Counted from the first letter of the stretch, positions 22,295 through 31,799 are shown. The stretch: DNA of 64,000 bases from Branchinecta lynchi (GCA_023053575.1 JAKZAP010000019.1:1674001-1738000); one strand, 5' to 3'. The notes: generated by a model from the letters alone, not told the origin. A program made the numbers and translations.

Positions 22295-23456
22295 TAGGAG
22301 ACACGGGCTGCATTTGTGAGCGTTTTTACGTGGCCCATTTGGCCAGCGCGTATTTCTGCCTGTTCTTCACGGAAACATGACTGTGTGCCACAAAAGGGTA
22401 TTTTCCGCCACACAATTGTGTGCCAAACATTTCTGCCTGCTCTTTACAGAAACAGGACTGAGTGCCACAAAGTCGAGCCACAAGTTGAATCTCGCGGAAA
22501 CGCCCTTTCTTTGGTTTGTTGGCGCCTTGGCGGTGATTTTCAACGTCTGAGAACAAAATATTCGGTAGAGTCTCAGTAAATGGAACTTAAATCCTTACTA
22601 TTCTGTACAAGGAGATAACCTCAGGTTTATGTCTACATGCTTGTTATCGATTTTGTTATTTGGACTTTATTTTTTGCTATATTTAAATTCCCGGCCAGAT
22701 TACGGATACAAAATCGGAAATCCCCTCGACAGTTGTTTGTGAAACTCGAGCTCCAGAGAGAGCCACACAAATCTCGTATCCGCCCAAACACACTTGTGGC
22801 CCCCCACATGAACGCGGTAACGCTCTTTTTGGTCCATAACATACTTTGCTGGGTCGCTGAAAAACGCGTTCATAGTCAAACGAGCTTGGAGTGGGCATAA
22901 TTGCTGTTGTCATGACAGCACAAAGCTTAGCTCCTCGCACACTGCTCTGACTGACCCGTGGTACAGGAGAAAGCAGCAACAGTTCCAAGGTCTCGACTTT
23001 TAAAGAATTAGAAGTTTCTACCCGCACCCTTGCCAAGGTACTCCTCCCTTTCAGTCCCCGCCTAAATGCGTTGCCTGCGACCGAGTCGGTGGCGTGGCCA
23101 TCTCCTCGAGACCCAGCCGTAACGCTTCGGACTGGCGATCAGGAGTTGACCCCAACCTTCTTACAATCGTAGCTATCAAAAACGTTCCAAAAAAGTAAAA
23201 AGTTAATACGCTAAACCTTCCAACCTTTCGGAAACAATAAGTGTTGTAACTACGATCTCGCTGGCGCGATTGGCGCAATTAGCGCACGGCGGGATATTTT
23301 GCCGAATGAAGAAAATGCGTACGTACCAGTCTTGACGCCAAGAAGCGATAAGCCATGACGTCACGCTGAGTTACTACGGTAGGTAAGGTGGAACAGGACC
23401 CACGTTTATTTGACGGATCTTCTTCACTTTCACCACAAGGTTTAGAAAATCACAAC
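22295..23456. other. Intergenic, downstream of the decapeptide gene
   Basis: Moderately GC-rich and apparently single copy. TGACGTCA, a cyclic-AMP-response-type octamer, is at about 23353. Several overlapping short open frames carry no known motif. No gene is supported. Confidence 0.35.
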
Positions 23457-23980
23457 GAACGTGTCCGAAAGCTCCAAAACGAACGAAAATGCTGAATTAA
23501 TTCAGCATTTTATGCAGCATTTCGCTTTCGGACTTGCATTTTAGCTCAATTAATGCAGCATTAATTCAGCATAAAATTCATCAAAAACTTCAGCAAGACT
23601 GCTAAATTTTATGCTGAATTTTCAAGAAGAAACTGGGGAGTACGGCGATTCTCTCAGTGTTTTCGGCGGCAAACATGACAAATTCAAAAAGACAACTGAC
23701 AATTCGGCAAACATTCCAAATTCTAAGAGAACTGGCGATCAGTGCCAACGAAGAAAGGAAAAGATAAGAAGATAAGAAGGTTGGATATCAGTAGCTGATC
23801 GATTTTGTCGGCTTTAGGCTATACAGCTAATTCTTTTTTCTTCTTCTTCTTCCTGACTTAAATTTTGGTATTCTAGAAGTGTCAGAGAAGAAAAAAGGTA
23901 CCAGCTTTCGGACAAAACAAAGAAAGAAAATGCAGCATTAATGCAGCATTTACAGCATCAAAAAGCTTTCGCACACGTTC
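23457..23980. mobile_element. Foldback MITE with GAACGTGTCCGAAAGCT ends (TSD AAC)
   Basis: Left end GAACGTGTCCGAAAGCT and right end AGCTTTCGCACACGTTC match at 16 of 17 positions. AAC flanks both sides (23454-23456, 23981-23983). Inside are clustered ATGCAGCAT and TGAATTAATTCA motifs. No coding capacity. Confidence 0.7.
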
Positions 23981-24245
23981 AACATCCGTACGGACTTGTA
24001 AAAGATGGGAATTCTAGTACTCGATTGCCCGTCCCTGACCGTCTGTCTGCAGCATAAAAGGGATCAGTGGACAAACATCAATAGAAAGACAGGTAGGATT
24101 CCTTGGCTAACCCTAAACCACACATTAAACCCATTTAACTCCTTATAGGCACAAGTGCGAATTTAACCTTATTTTCCCTTAATGTATTGTTATGAGGCGA
24201 TATTTAAAAGAGGCATACATCTTCGAAAACAGTTCTAAAAAACAT

Positions 24246-24251
24246 TTTAAT
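24246..24251 (-). terminator. Candidate polyadenylation signal ATTAAA
   Basis: On the minus strand ATTAAA lies about 60 nt past the stop of the decapeptide gene. No AATAAA is closer. ATTAAA is the commonest alternative poly(A) signal, so this is a plausible 3' end. Placement is inferred from spacing only. Confidence 0.45.
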
Positions 24252-24311
24252 GTCTCTATACAGAGTAAAAAAATAAAGGCAAAACGATCTTCTGCGTCAT
24301 AGAAATTTCCA

Positions 24312-27300
24312 CTATTCAATTACTTTTGGCATCCTCTTGCGGATCAACTTGACATCTCCTCCTCTCTCCCCTACTTTGGTCCACCAGGTGCTGTAACCGT
24401 TCCATTGTTTTTCCAGTTTCGAGGTAAGGGGAAGACTGGTCATAAACTTGGCTTTGGCAGAGAAAACGTTAGTATTAATGGTGTCGTCATTGGTTTCCTC
24501 AGGGTCCGCAATAGTTCTGGCAATGCCGTAGAAGTATTTTGATGTGGTGGTTTCGACTGGGGATAATTCCACCCTGGAGGTGAAAAATTCCTCCTCAGCT
24601 GCGACTGATTCGGTTACACCACTGTTAAGTTGTCGTTCTTGTAGTTCAGCGCCAGGTACTGAGTCGTCAATAGTGGTTCTTTCAATATCGTCATCGACAG
24701 CGTTGGAAGAAGACTCTTGCTGCATTGTTGACTTATCTTCGTCAGCTGTTGCTCCAATTCGCTCGTCGTCATTAGCATTCAAAATGTCTTGGTCTTCAAC
24801 GACATCCTCGGGCACCAGAGCTGTAATCTCAGGCTGAAAAGGCTGATCAACCAAATCAGCGACTATGGCTTCGGCTAGGGCCTCCCCAGATCCAAGTGCA
24901 ACGGGTTCGAGGATTAGCTTCTCAGAGATAACGTTGTCCAAAAGCGGAACGTCTTCCTCAATTACGGAATCCAAAGCATCCGCATTATTAGCTAGCGAAC
25001 CATCAGAAAAAACTGGGAAGACACCATAGGACGATCTATCATTGGATCTTTCGAACATGGGACCACGGAAGACGCTACCTCCTCGGTGGCGGGATTCCCC
25101 AACTTCAAGATCACCATCATCCTCGACCTGAAGCGATCTCTTCTGAATGGGCACGGGTAAGGGCTGTCCGTACGGCAAATAGTAGACAACATACTCTTCC
25201 TCCTTCTTGTAGGTGGAACCGGTGTATTCTTCCTTCGTTCCGACCTTGGTAGGGAGAAAAGCATCCGAGCTGGTCACTTGGTACCTGCCAATGATGACGG
25301 GGTATTTCTTCTTTCCTTCGGATCCTTTGTCGTCTGAGTAAGATGTCTCTTCGTGGTCTTTCTTGGGTGTATCGTAGGCCTTCTCTTCGTATTTTGGTGC
25401 ATCATAGCTTTGATCTTCGTACTTTGGTGCATCATACGATTCGTAGGCTTTAGGAGCATCATACCCTTTCGAGTAGTCGTCTCCATAAGTTTTGGGTGCT
25501 ACATAAGAGGTTTCATAAGCTTTTGTCGCTTCGTACGGTTTTTCATACGCCGTTGGTGCTTCGTACGATCTGGGTGCTTCGTATGGCTTTTCGTATGACT
25601 TTGGTGTATCGTAAGGCTTCTCATAAGATTTCGGCGCCTCGTATGGTTTTTCGTATGACTTTGATGCTTCGTAAGGTTTTTCTTCACTAGCTGATTCGTA
25701 CTTCTTGGGAGTTTCGTACGGTTTTTTGTATTCGTCAGTGTAAGCCTTATCGTATGACTTTGGAGACTCATATTCCTTTTCGTACGGTTTCTCGTATGCT
25801 TTCGGTGTTTCATAAGGCTTCGCGTAGTCCTTCGTTAGCTCATAGGGTTTCTCGTAAGGAGCCTCGTAGACTTTCTCATAAGCTTTAGGGGCCTCATACG
25901 GTTTCTCATACGCCTTTGCAGATTCATAGGGCTTTTCGTATACTTTTGGTGCTTCGTATGGTTTATCGTACTGGGTTGGTTTTTCGTATGGCTTCTCGGA
26001 AGTTTTTGGTGTCTCGTATGGCTTTTCATATGCTTTCGGTTTTTCGTAAGGTTTCTCGTACGCCTTGGTTGCTTCATAGGGTTTATTATATGTTGCTGGT
26101 TCTTCATAGGCCTTCTTAGATTCGTAAGTCTTCTCGTAAGTTAGTGAAGGCTTCTCGTACTTTGGAGATTCGTAGGGCTTCTCATAAGCCCTGGGAGCTT
26201 CGTATGGCTTCTCGTAAGACTTTGGTGATTCGTACGGCTTTTCATAAGTCTTCGGATCTTCGTAAGGCTTCTCGTAAGCCTTGGGTACTGCATAAGGCTT
26301 TTCATAGGTCTTGGGTTCTTCGTATAACTTCTCATAAGTCCTTGGAGCTTCGTAAGGCTTCTCATAAGCCTTGGGCTCTTCATACGGCTTTTCATAGGCC
26401 TTGGGTGCTTCGTATGGCTTTTCGTACGACTTTGGTGTTTCGTATGTCTTTTCGTAAGACTTTGGGGCTTCATATGGCTTTTCATAATTCTTTGGAGCTT
26501 CGTATGGCTTCTCGTAGGTCTTTGACACTTCGTAAGGCTTCTCGTACGCCTTGGGTGCTTCGTACGGTTTCTCATAGCTCTTGGGAGCTTCGTATGCCTT
26601 TTCATAAGTCGCTGGAGCTTCGTAAGGTTTCTCATAGACCTTAGGCTTCTCGTACGGCTTTTCATAGGTCTTTGGGGCTTCGTAGGGCTTTTCGTAAGCC
26701 TTGGGAGCTTCGTAGGGCTTTTCATAGGCTTTGGGGCTTTCGTATGGTTTCTCATACGGTTTAGGATCATAGCTTTCTTGCTTATAATTGCTCTTCTCTT
26801 CATATTGCGGCTTCGGCTCTTCGTAAGACTGTTTGTATTCTTCCTTCTTCTCGTACTTTGCTTCCTGGTATTTGGCCGGCTCTGGATACTTCAGCTCGTA
26901 ATTTGTCCTTGCTGTCCCATAGTCATCGGCAGCTTTGTAACTACCTTTCTCGTAAGACTGAGAAGGTGCCTTGTAGTCATCTTGCTTATATGTGTCTTGC
27001 TTATAAGTCTCCTGTTCTTTGTACGGTGTAGCGGGGTAGTTATTCTTTCCCTCATAGACAGGCACTCCATAGGTTCGCTTGGGGTCACCATTTTCAGAGG
27101 GGTATTCCTTCGAGTAGTTGTCCTTGTTACCAACCGCTTGAGTGTACGAATCTTTTACGTATTCCTTCGGCTTCTCTGCCTTATATTCTGTAGCAGGGGC
27201 ACCATAGCCCTGACCTTTGTATGCCTCATCTGCTTCGTAGCGAGGTGCTTCGTAGTCGGAGACATGACGAGCATCAGCGTAGCTTTCTCCATAGGTGCCC

Positions 27301-29120
27301 TTAGGCGACTTCTGACTAGCAGCGGCGTAAGCGTCATTCTTATAGCCCGCTTTGTCGTCAGGATAGCCATCACGCTTCTCGTTCTTAGCCATGGAAGATT
27401 TCATGAACTGCAGATAGTCTTGGTAAACGTGTTTGTCAGGGACGGGACTGCGAATGTAGCCAATTTCGTAAGGTGGGCCGAAGAGTTGTGACATGATGTA
27501 CGGCCCTTCATAGTTCTCTTTCTTTTCATCATCGTAATGAGCTGGTCGATTTCCAGAGGGGTTGTTCCTTCTCTCGTGAGTCTTCACTTTGGTGGAATCT
27601 TCCATGAGCTTGGGTAAGGACTGGAACTTTATACTGCTTGGCGCATTCCTGGTGGCTCTAGGTTTCTTGCTGGAAACCGAATCCGTATCTCTCTTTTGAC
27701 GGTAGTTCTTGCCCCAGACAATATCATAACTGAAGTTGTCGAGGGTTGAGGATACAGGAGGAAAACTCATGTCTTGCGAAAGAGATTTTCCGCTTCTATA
27801 ACCGGTGGTGGGGTAATCGTCGTAGTAGCTCGTTTTCAAAGAGGAGCCAAAGGCTTTCTTTGCATCCTTGCCCGATTTCGGTGTTTCCCGGTGGGAGTAA
27901 AGCTGTTCCGCTGACCCTTGAGACCTCGGGTAGTATTCGGGTTGATGCTGATTGTGACTAGGGTAATACTCCGGCTCATATGACTTCGCTGGGTTGTATT
28001 CGGGGCCATATGACTTCGCTGGGTAGTATTCGGGTTCATGCGATTTTACTGGGTAGTATTCAGGATCGTGTGACTTGGATGGGTAATATTTGGGTTCATG
28101 CGGTTTTGCTGCGTAGCTTTCACCGTCATATGAATTCTTAGGGTAGAAGTCCCGGTCATAAGCTTCAGGTCGAGGATGGTACTCCGGAGCGTACTTGGCC
28201 TGGGATTCCTGCTTAGGGTAAGTTGGCTTGTAGGTATTTTTCTCATAGGCAGGATAGCCAGGGTCGTAGAACTTGGACTTCGGGTCGTACTTAGGAGACG
28301 TGAGATATTTGTTAAATGACTGAGGCATGTCCCAAGCGGTGTCTTCTTCATGAGGCTGGTACTTTTTCTCTTGGTGGTAAGCTGGTTTGTATTCTGGTTC
28401 ATAGCTTGGCTTGTTCAAGACATACTCCCGTTTGTAAGGTTCGGCCTTGGGTAGTCCGTACGATTTTTTGGGTTTAGGGGGCTGATATTCTTCGTATGCA
28501 GGAACTGCCGTGGGCTTGTACAGTGAAGCTTTTGTTCCTTTGTACGAGGGCTGTGGATGCTTTGAGTATTTAGAAGTGTCAGCCTTGTCATTAGCGATGA
28601 AAATGTAGGTTATCTGGGACTGGTGGCTGGATGGCGACAAGGACATTTGCTCCTTCTCCTGGAATTTCGAAATAACCGCGGGAGCAACAGTGGGAGTCAC
28701 CGTGTTTTTTTTGGACTGCTTGACCTGAACAAGAGGAGCAGCAATTATAGCCGGTAAGATCGCAGCTTCAGTGGCCAAAGGTACGATAGATGGCACTTCT
28801 GTAATTACTGTTACCATCGGAGCTTCAGTGAAGGATGCTTGCCTGACCTGCCCTCTAACAGGTAGTATCCCGACGGGAGGTTTTAACTGCTGAGTAGTTG
28901 GCAGTCCGTCGTGATAGATTGCTTCACTTAGCTGGAAGAAGTTGGCCGCAGTGTTTCTTGGTCTAGGAGCAACAGAAGCGATGCCATTTCCGACGGTGTT
29001 GAAGTACGTTGCAGCGTCACCTATGGCATCTTGTACGACCATCTTCGTGGCGATTCCATGGGACTGTGCGGGTTTTGATTTATCGGCAATGGTGACTTGC
29101 AGCGAGGCTAAGCAGCATAG
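24312..29120 (-). CDS. Secreted Tyr/Lys/Pro decapeptide-repeat structural protein (large exon)
   Basis: One uninterrupted 4809-nt exon ends in TAG. It opens at a strong acceptor (TTTTTTCTTTCTAG) and starts LCCLASLQVTIADKSKPAQS, the back half of a signal peptide, so the first Met should be in an upstream exon; the internal Met at 29042 is probably not the start. Residues counted from that Met: 1-150 Pro/Val/Thr-rich; 150-300 Tyr/Lys/Pro-rich; 311-372 PEYYP repeats; RQKR at 448-451; 500-760 Tyr-rich linker; 761-1230 decapeptide array (YEKPYEAPKA type); 1243-1302 a YPVIIGRYQVTSSD segment ending QKR; 1303-1570 strongly acidic; final RKR. I see no Cys after the signal region. The composition recalls mussel foot protein-1 and Tyr-crosslinked cuticle or cement proteins. 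A role as an extracellular crosslinked matrix or glue is inferred, not shown. Confidence 0.85.
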   Translation of the reverse strand, partial: LCCLASLQVTIADKSKPAQSHGIATKMVVQDAIGDAATYFNTVGNGIASVAPRPRNTAANFFQLSEAIYHDGLPTTQQLKPPVGILPVRGQVRQASFTEAPMVTVITEVPSIVPLATEAAILPAIIAAPLVQVKQSKKNTVTPTVAPAVISKFQEKEQMSLSPSSHQSQITYIFIANDKADTSKYSKHPQPSYKGTKASLYKPTAVPAYEEYQPPKPKKSYGLPKAEPYKREYVLNKPSYEPEYKPAYHQEKKYQPHEEDTAWDMPQSFNKYLTSPKYDPKSKFYDPGYPAYEKNTYKPTYPKQESQAKYAPEYHPRPEAYDRDFYPKNSYDGESYAAKPHEPKYYPSKSHDPEYYPVKSHEPEYYPAKSYGPEYNPAKSYEPEYYPSHNQHQPEYYPRSQGSAEQLYSHRETPKSGKDAKKAFGSSLKTSYYDDYPTTGYRSGKSLSQDMSFPPVSSTLDNFSYDIVWGKNYRQKRDTDSVSSKKPRATRNAPSSIKFQSLPKLMEDSTKVKTHERRNNPSGNRPAHYDDEKKENYEGPYIMSQLFGPPYEIGYIRSPVPDKHVYQDYLQFMKSSMAKNEKRDGYPDDKAGYKNDAYAAASQKSPKGTYGESYADARHVSDYEAPRYEADEAYKGQGYGAPATEYKAEKPKEYVKDSYTQAVGNKDNYSKEYPSENGDPKRTYGVPVYEGKNNYPATPYKEQETYKQDTYKQDDYKAPSQSYEKGSYKAADDYGTARTNYELKYPEPAKYQEAKYEKKEEYKQSYEEPKPQYEEKSNYKQESYDPKPYEKPYESPKAYEKPYEAPKAYEKPYEAPKTYEKPYEKPKVYEKPYEAPATYEKAYEAPKSYEKPYEAPKAYEKPYEVSKTYEKPYEAPKNYEKPYEAPKSYEKTYETPKSYEKPYEAPKAYEKPYEEPKAYEKPYEAPRTYEKLYEEPKTYEKPYAVPKAYEKPYEDPKTYEKPYESPKSYEKPYEAPRAYEKPYESPKYEKPSLTYEKTYESKKAYEEPATYNKPYEATKAYEKPYEKPKAYEKPYETPKTSEKPYEKPTQYDKPYEAPKVYEKPYESAKAYEKPYEAPKAYEKVYEAPYEKPYELTKDYAKPYETPKAYEKPYEKEYESPKSYDKAYTDEYKKPYETPKKYESASEEKPYEASKSYEKPYEAPKSYEKPYDTPKSYEKPYEAPRSYEAPTAYEKPYEATKAYETSYVAPKTYGDDYSKGYDAPKAYESYDAPKYEDQSYDAPKYEEKAYDTPKKDHEETSYSDDKGSEGKKKYPVIIGRYQVTSSDAFLPTKVGTKEEYTGSTYKKEEEYVVYYLPYGQPLPVPIQKRSLQVEDDGDLEVGESRHRGGSVFRGPMFERSNDRSSYGVFPVFSDGSLANNADALDSVIEEDVPLLDNVISEKLILEPVALGSGEALAEAIVADLVDQPFQPEITALVPEDVVEDQDILNANDDERIGATADEDKSTMQQESSSNAVDDDIERTTIDDSVPGAELQERQLNSGVTESVAAEEEFFTSRVELSPVETTTSKYFYGIARTIADPEETNDDTINTNVFSAKAKFMTSLPLTSKLEKQWNGYSTWWTKVGERGGDVKLIRKRMPKVIE
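25353..26762 (-). repeat. Decapeptide-coding tandem repeat (30-bp unit)
   Basis: From 26762 to 26163 twenty units run in perfect ten-residue register with consensus KAYEKPYEAP. From 26162 to 25353 the array continues with register slips, EKPYEKP variants, and a closing YDAPKYE form. Third codon positions vary freely (GAA/GAG, AAA/AAG, TAC/TAT, all Pro codons) while the peptide stays fixed, which indicates selection on the protein rather than recent DNA copying. Confidence 0.9.
27927..28112 (-). repeat. PEYYP repeat coding region
   Basis: Six tandem degenerate units of the type HEPEYYPAKS (variants DPEYYPVKS, GPEYNPAKS, EPEYYPS, QPEYYPR), a second repeat type distinct from the decapeptide array and separated from it by about 390 residues. 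Confidence 0.8.
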
Positions 29121-29187
29121 CTAGAAAGAAAAAAGCAAGTTCACAATTCTGTTTGTCATTTTCAACTTATGATGAATATATAATAGG
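29121..29187 (-). promoter_or_regulatory. Splice acceptor and possible alternative start region of the decapeptide gene
   Basis: CTTTTTTCTTTCTAG on the minus strand is a textbook acceptor. An ATG at 29159-29157 is in frame with the exon and would read MTNRIVNLLFSF, but the acceptor's TAG is an in-frame stop between it and LCCLAS. A TATTATATATTC sequence lies about 20 nt above that ATG. I favour an intron; a promoter plus a stop-bearing allele is the alternative. Confidence 0.5.
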
Positions 29188-29239
29188 AGGGGATCATGGT
29201 ATTGAAAGTCATGAATACCAGGAATGATTTCTAAAAGGC

Positions 29240-29350
29240 TGTGATAATTACACGACTATTCAAACAATTTATTCCTTTTTATTCCATTTCTAGCTTTTAG
29301 CTATTCAGATTAAACTTGATTGATTGAAAAAAAAAAAAAAAAAAAAAAAT
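29240..29350 (+). mobile_element. LINE 3' terminus with TTGA and poly(A) tail
   Basis: CTAGCTTTTAGCTATTCAGA, then TTAAACTTGATTGATTG, is nearly the same 3'UTR end as at 15790-15835, followed here by a run of about 24 A. Only the last 100 bp remain. Confidence 0.65.
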
Positions 29351-29380
29351 GTTTATAACGGATATGTCAGCTACGATTCT

Positions 29381-29434
29381 TCATCAGCGATATTTCGGCC
29401 CTTCTTGGCAAGGGTCCTCGTCAGGCTGTCGATC
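29381..29434 (-). ncRNA. Minimal hammerhead ribozyme motif (intact core)
   Basis: Read 5' to 3' on the minus strand: stem I strand CAGC, core CTGACGA, stem II hairpin (GG, bulged A, CCCTT, six-base loop, AAGGG, CC), core GAAA, two-base-pair stem III (AT/AT) giving TATC, then stem I return strand GCTG. All invariant core bases (CUGANGA, GAAA, U16.1, C17) are present. The loopless 2-bp stem III is the form described for Penelope-like element ribozymes, which are thought to act as dimers. Predicted cleavage is after the C of TATC, before GCTG. Confidence 0.75.
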
Positions 29435-30133
29435 TTCTGGGTCAACCTAGGGGAAGGAAACAAACCTATAACAGTGTTGCCAAGTTGCCAGGACCTAAAA
29501 GCACTTTATTTGACCCGAAAAAGCACTTTCAGGTGCCAAAAATCCCTACACAACTTTTTTTCCCAGATTCTTGAATAAAAATAAAATCTAGGTAATTCAC
29601 GGTTGAATTTGTATCTTTTACTTTCAATAATCACTGCTCGGAAAAACTAGTGCTGAGATTTAATTTTTGACACGGCTGCTCTTTTTGCTGCACGATTGGG
29701 GCGACGACAGGAAACGTTTTTTCTGCATTTTGATCGACTTCGGTTTTGTTTCTAATAAGGGACTGAGCCTTAAATTTTCTTTCCTTAATAACCCCGTTCC
29801 ACGTTTCCGGTAGGGAGTACTCGCCTGTATCTCGGTTTCTCGAACAGTTTGATGGAGTCCGGTGCACATTGCAAGAATTTGGGTTTTTTTTCAAAATATA
29901 CTGAATGGGAGGCGTTTTTCAAAATATGTTCTGCAAGTACAGATTTGGAAGTATAGTTATGACGGTGTCCGTTGGAGATGGCTTGGTCAATTCCTTGCTC
30001 ATGCGCTGCAAGTCGCTTTCCGAAAGTTCTCTCTGTCCTTCCTGCGTAACGCTAAAACATTTCCTGTCGTCGCCCCAATCGTGCAGCAAAAACAGCAGCC
30101 GTGTCAAAAATTAAATCTCAGCACTAGTTTTAA

Positions 30134-30940
30134 GTGCAGCGATTACAAAAAGTAATAGATACAGGTGAGTACTCAATAATAGAAACGTGGAACGAGGGAG
30201 TGATGCGGAGGCTGAAAAAAGTGTTCCCGATAGCAGTTGTCAAACTATTATACAGTGCCATTGTGCATCCTTACATCACGTACGGTTGTTCTGTTTGGGC
30301 AAGTAATTTCTTGGCCAATTATAAAAGAACCCAAATAATACAAAACAAAGCGCTGCGTCTCGTAGGAGAATTTCAAAATTGTCAGAATACTGAGTGTTTT
30401 TAGGAATAATTGGATTTTGAACGTAGGTGACCTTCGTGATTACCAGCTAGCGATTTTTGTTTTTAAAGTGTAAATAAGGTAAGCCCTGGGTACTTTTATG
30501 ATTTTTTTTAACATTAACTCGTTTTGTCACCCTTATTTTACCCGACATTCAGAGGATTTAGCTCACGAGAGAAGAAACACAACAAGAGCAGGATTTGTTC
30601 TCAGGAACATAGGTGTGAGCGTCTGGAATGACCTTCCAGAATCGGTCAGAGAGGCTGTAAGTCTGGCATCATTCAAGAGAATGGTTAAATCCTATTATTT
30701 GAAAAGGAAAGAAGTGTGATAAGAGAAAAGGGTATTTATTTAAAAAAAAAAAAAAATACCCCCCTCCCCCCCGCCCCCAAGGGGGGGGGGGGAGGTAATG
30801 AGGGAATGATATAGCCGATTCATGGTGGTTAGAATTACGGTCACAATAAGGATTTTTTGTGTCTTAAAAGTGGCCGTTAATGGTAAATTGTTTGCTTTGT
30901 TTATGTGTTTTTGATGAAATTAAAAAAATATCTATGTCTA
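30134..30940 (+). pseudogene. LINE ORF2 C-terminus with (TCTATG)n tail
   Basis: The frame reads VVKLLYSAIVHPYITYGCSV, then WASNF...IIQNKALRLV, the post-RT segment of Jockey/CR1 LINEs. After stops it resumes at about 30520 as HPYFTRHSEDLAHERRNTTR and GVSVWNDLPESV..FKRMVKSY. The 3'UTR holds long A, C and G runs and ends in repeated TCTATG. Frame breaks make it inactive. Confidence 0.8.
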
Positions 30941-31393
30941 TGTCTATGTCATTAATGAAATAATATTTGAGTTTTCAGTCCAAAGACTTTCCCTGTCGTC
31001 GCCCCAATCGTGCATCAAAAACAGCGGCCGTGTCAAAATTAAATCTCAGCACTAGTTTTTCCGAGCAGTGATTATTGAAAGTAATAGGTACAGGCGAGTA
31101 CTCCATAATAGAAACGTGGAACGAGGCTATTAATGAAAGAATACTTAAGTTTTCAGTCCCATTAATAACAAAACCGAAGTTAATCAAAGTACGGAAAAAA
31201 CCTTCCCTGTCATCGCCCCAATCGTGCAAAAAATAAAAAGCAGCCGTGTCAAACATAAAATCTCAGGACTAGGTTTTTTCTTCACAGTGGTATTTGAAAG
31301 TATTTGCCCTAATAAGATATTTATAGTCGGTAGAAGCTTCAGTTATTTATTTCAGGTTTGTTTCCTTCCCCGACGTTGACCCAGAAGATTGAT

Positions 31394-31447
31394 CGCCTGA
31401 CGTCTGACGAGGACCCTTGCCAAGAAGGGCCGAAATATCGCTGATGA
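31394..31447 (+). ncRNA. Hammerhead motif, inverted partner (stem I damaged)
   Basis: CTGACGA, the same stem II, GAAA, TATC and GCTGATGA are all present on the plus strand. The bases before CTGACGA are CCTGACGT, a partial duplication, so the CAGC strand of stem I is lost. Core intact, activity doubtful. Confidence 0.6.
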
Positions 31448-31475
31448 AGAATCGTAGCTGACGTATATCTGTTGG

Positions 31476-31799
31476 AAAGATTGTTTGACTATATGTTTCA
31501 AAGTCACCTTGGGCTCAAAGAGTATTTAACTACCCAACTATAGAATTCAACGATGGACACCACTGACAAGTGAGTAAACGCTTATACAATCAAATGGTAA
31601 ACAAAATCAACCAGATCAATCTGACGAGTCGCTTGGTGGATCGCCACGAAAGTTAGCCGATGCTGACGATCTAAACCACCGCAATCACCGGTGACACAAT
31701 TCCACCTGGTCAAATGAGGGGTCATCAAACCGAGCAAAATCGTCAAGAGAAGACAGATTTGATGACGAATGTAGACATTGATGAAAACAAAAATTAATT
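31476..31799. other. Nothing recognised
   Basis: About 320 bp with no repeat or coding signal that I can support. Confidence 0.3.

Larger units (their letters stand above)
29351..31475. mobile_element. Inverted composite element with hammerhead-bearing termini (Penelope-like remnant?)
   Basis: About 110 bp at 29360-29465 returns in inverse orientation at 31354-31470, including CCCAGAAGAT, the hammerhead core and GAATCGTAGCTGAC. Inside, a roughly 210 bp unit (core TCGCCCCAATCGTGCA, then CAGCCGTGTCAAAA) occurs on the minus strand at 29640-29840 and on the plus strand at 30060-30130, 30985-31065 and 31200-31275, so the arms extend beyond the ribozyme. Penelope-like elements are known for direct or inverted terminal repeats with minimal hammerheads. 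No GIY-YIG endonuclease or Penelope reverse transcriptase is visible; the central ORF remnant is LINE-type. Confidence 0.6.

Noticed and set aside
22316..23278. Overlapping open frames downstream of the decapeptide gene
   Set aside because: Both strands are open over the same stretch, with no motifs or splice sites; probably due to composition.
26141..27491. Long open frames on both strands inside the decapeptide gene (for example 26144-26644 plus, 26778-27491 plus, 26141-26803 minus)
   Set aside because: They are alternate frames of the 30-bp coding repeat; any frame of a 3n-period repeat without a stop stays open. The retained frame is the only one extending through non-repeat sequence with a signal peptide.
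29157..29159. ATG as the translation start of the decapeptide gene
   Set aside because: An in-frame TAG separates it from the exon; kept only as an alternative because that TAG is also a strong splice acceptor.
31440..31447. CTGATGA as a separate hammerhead core
   Set aside because: It is the stem I return strand of the hammerhead just upstream and is not followed by a stem II and GAAA.
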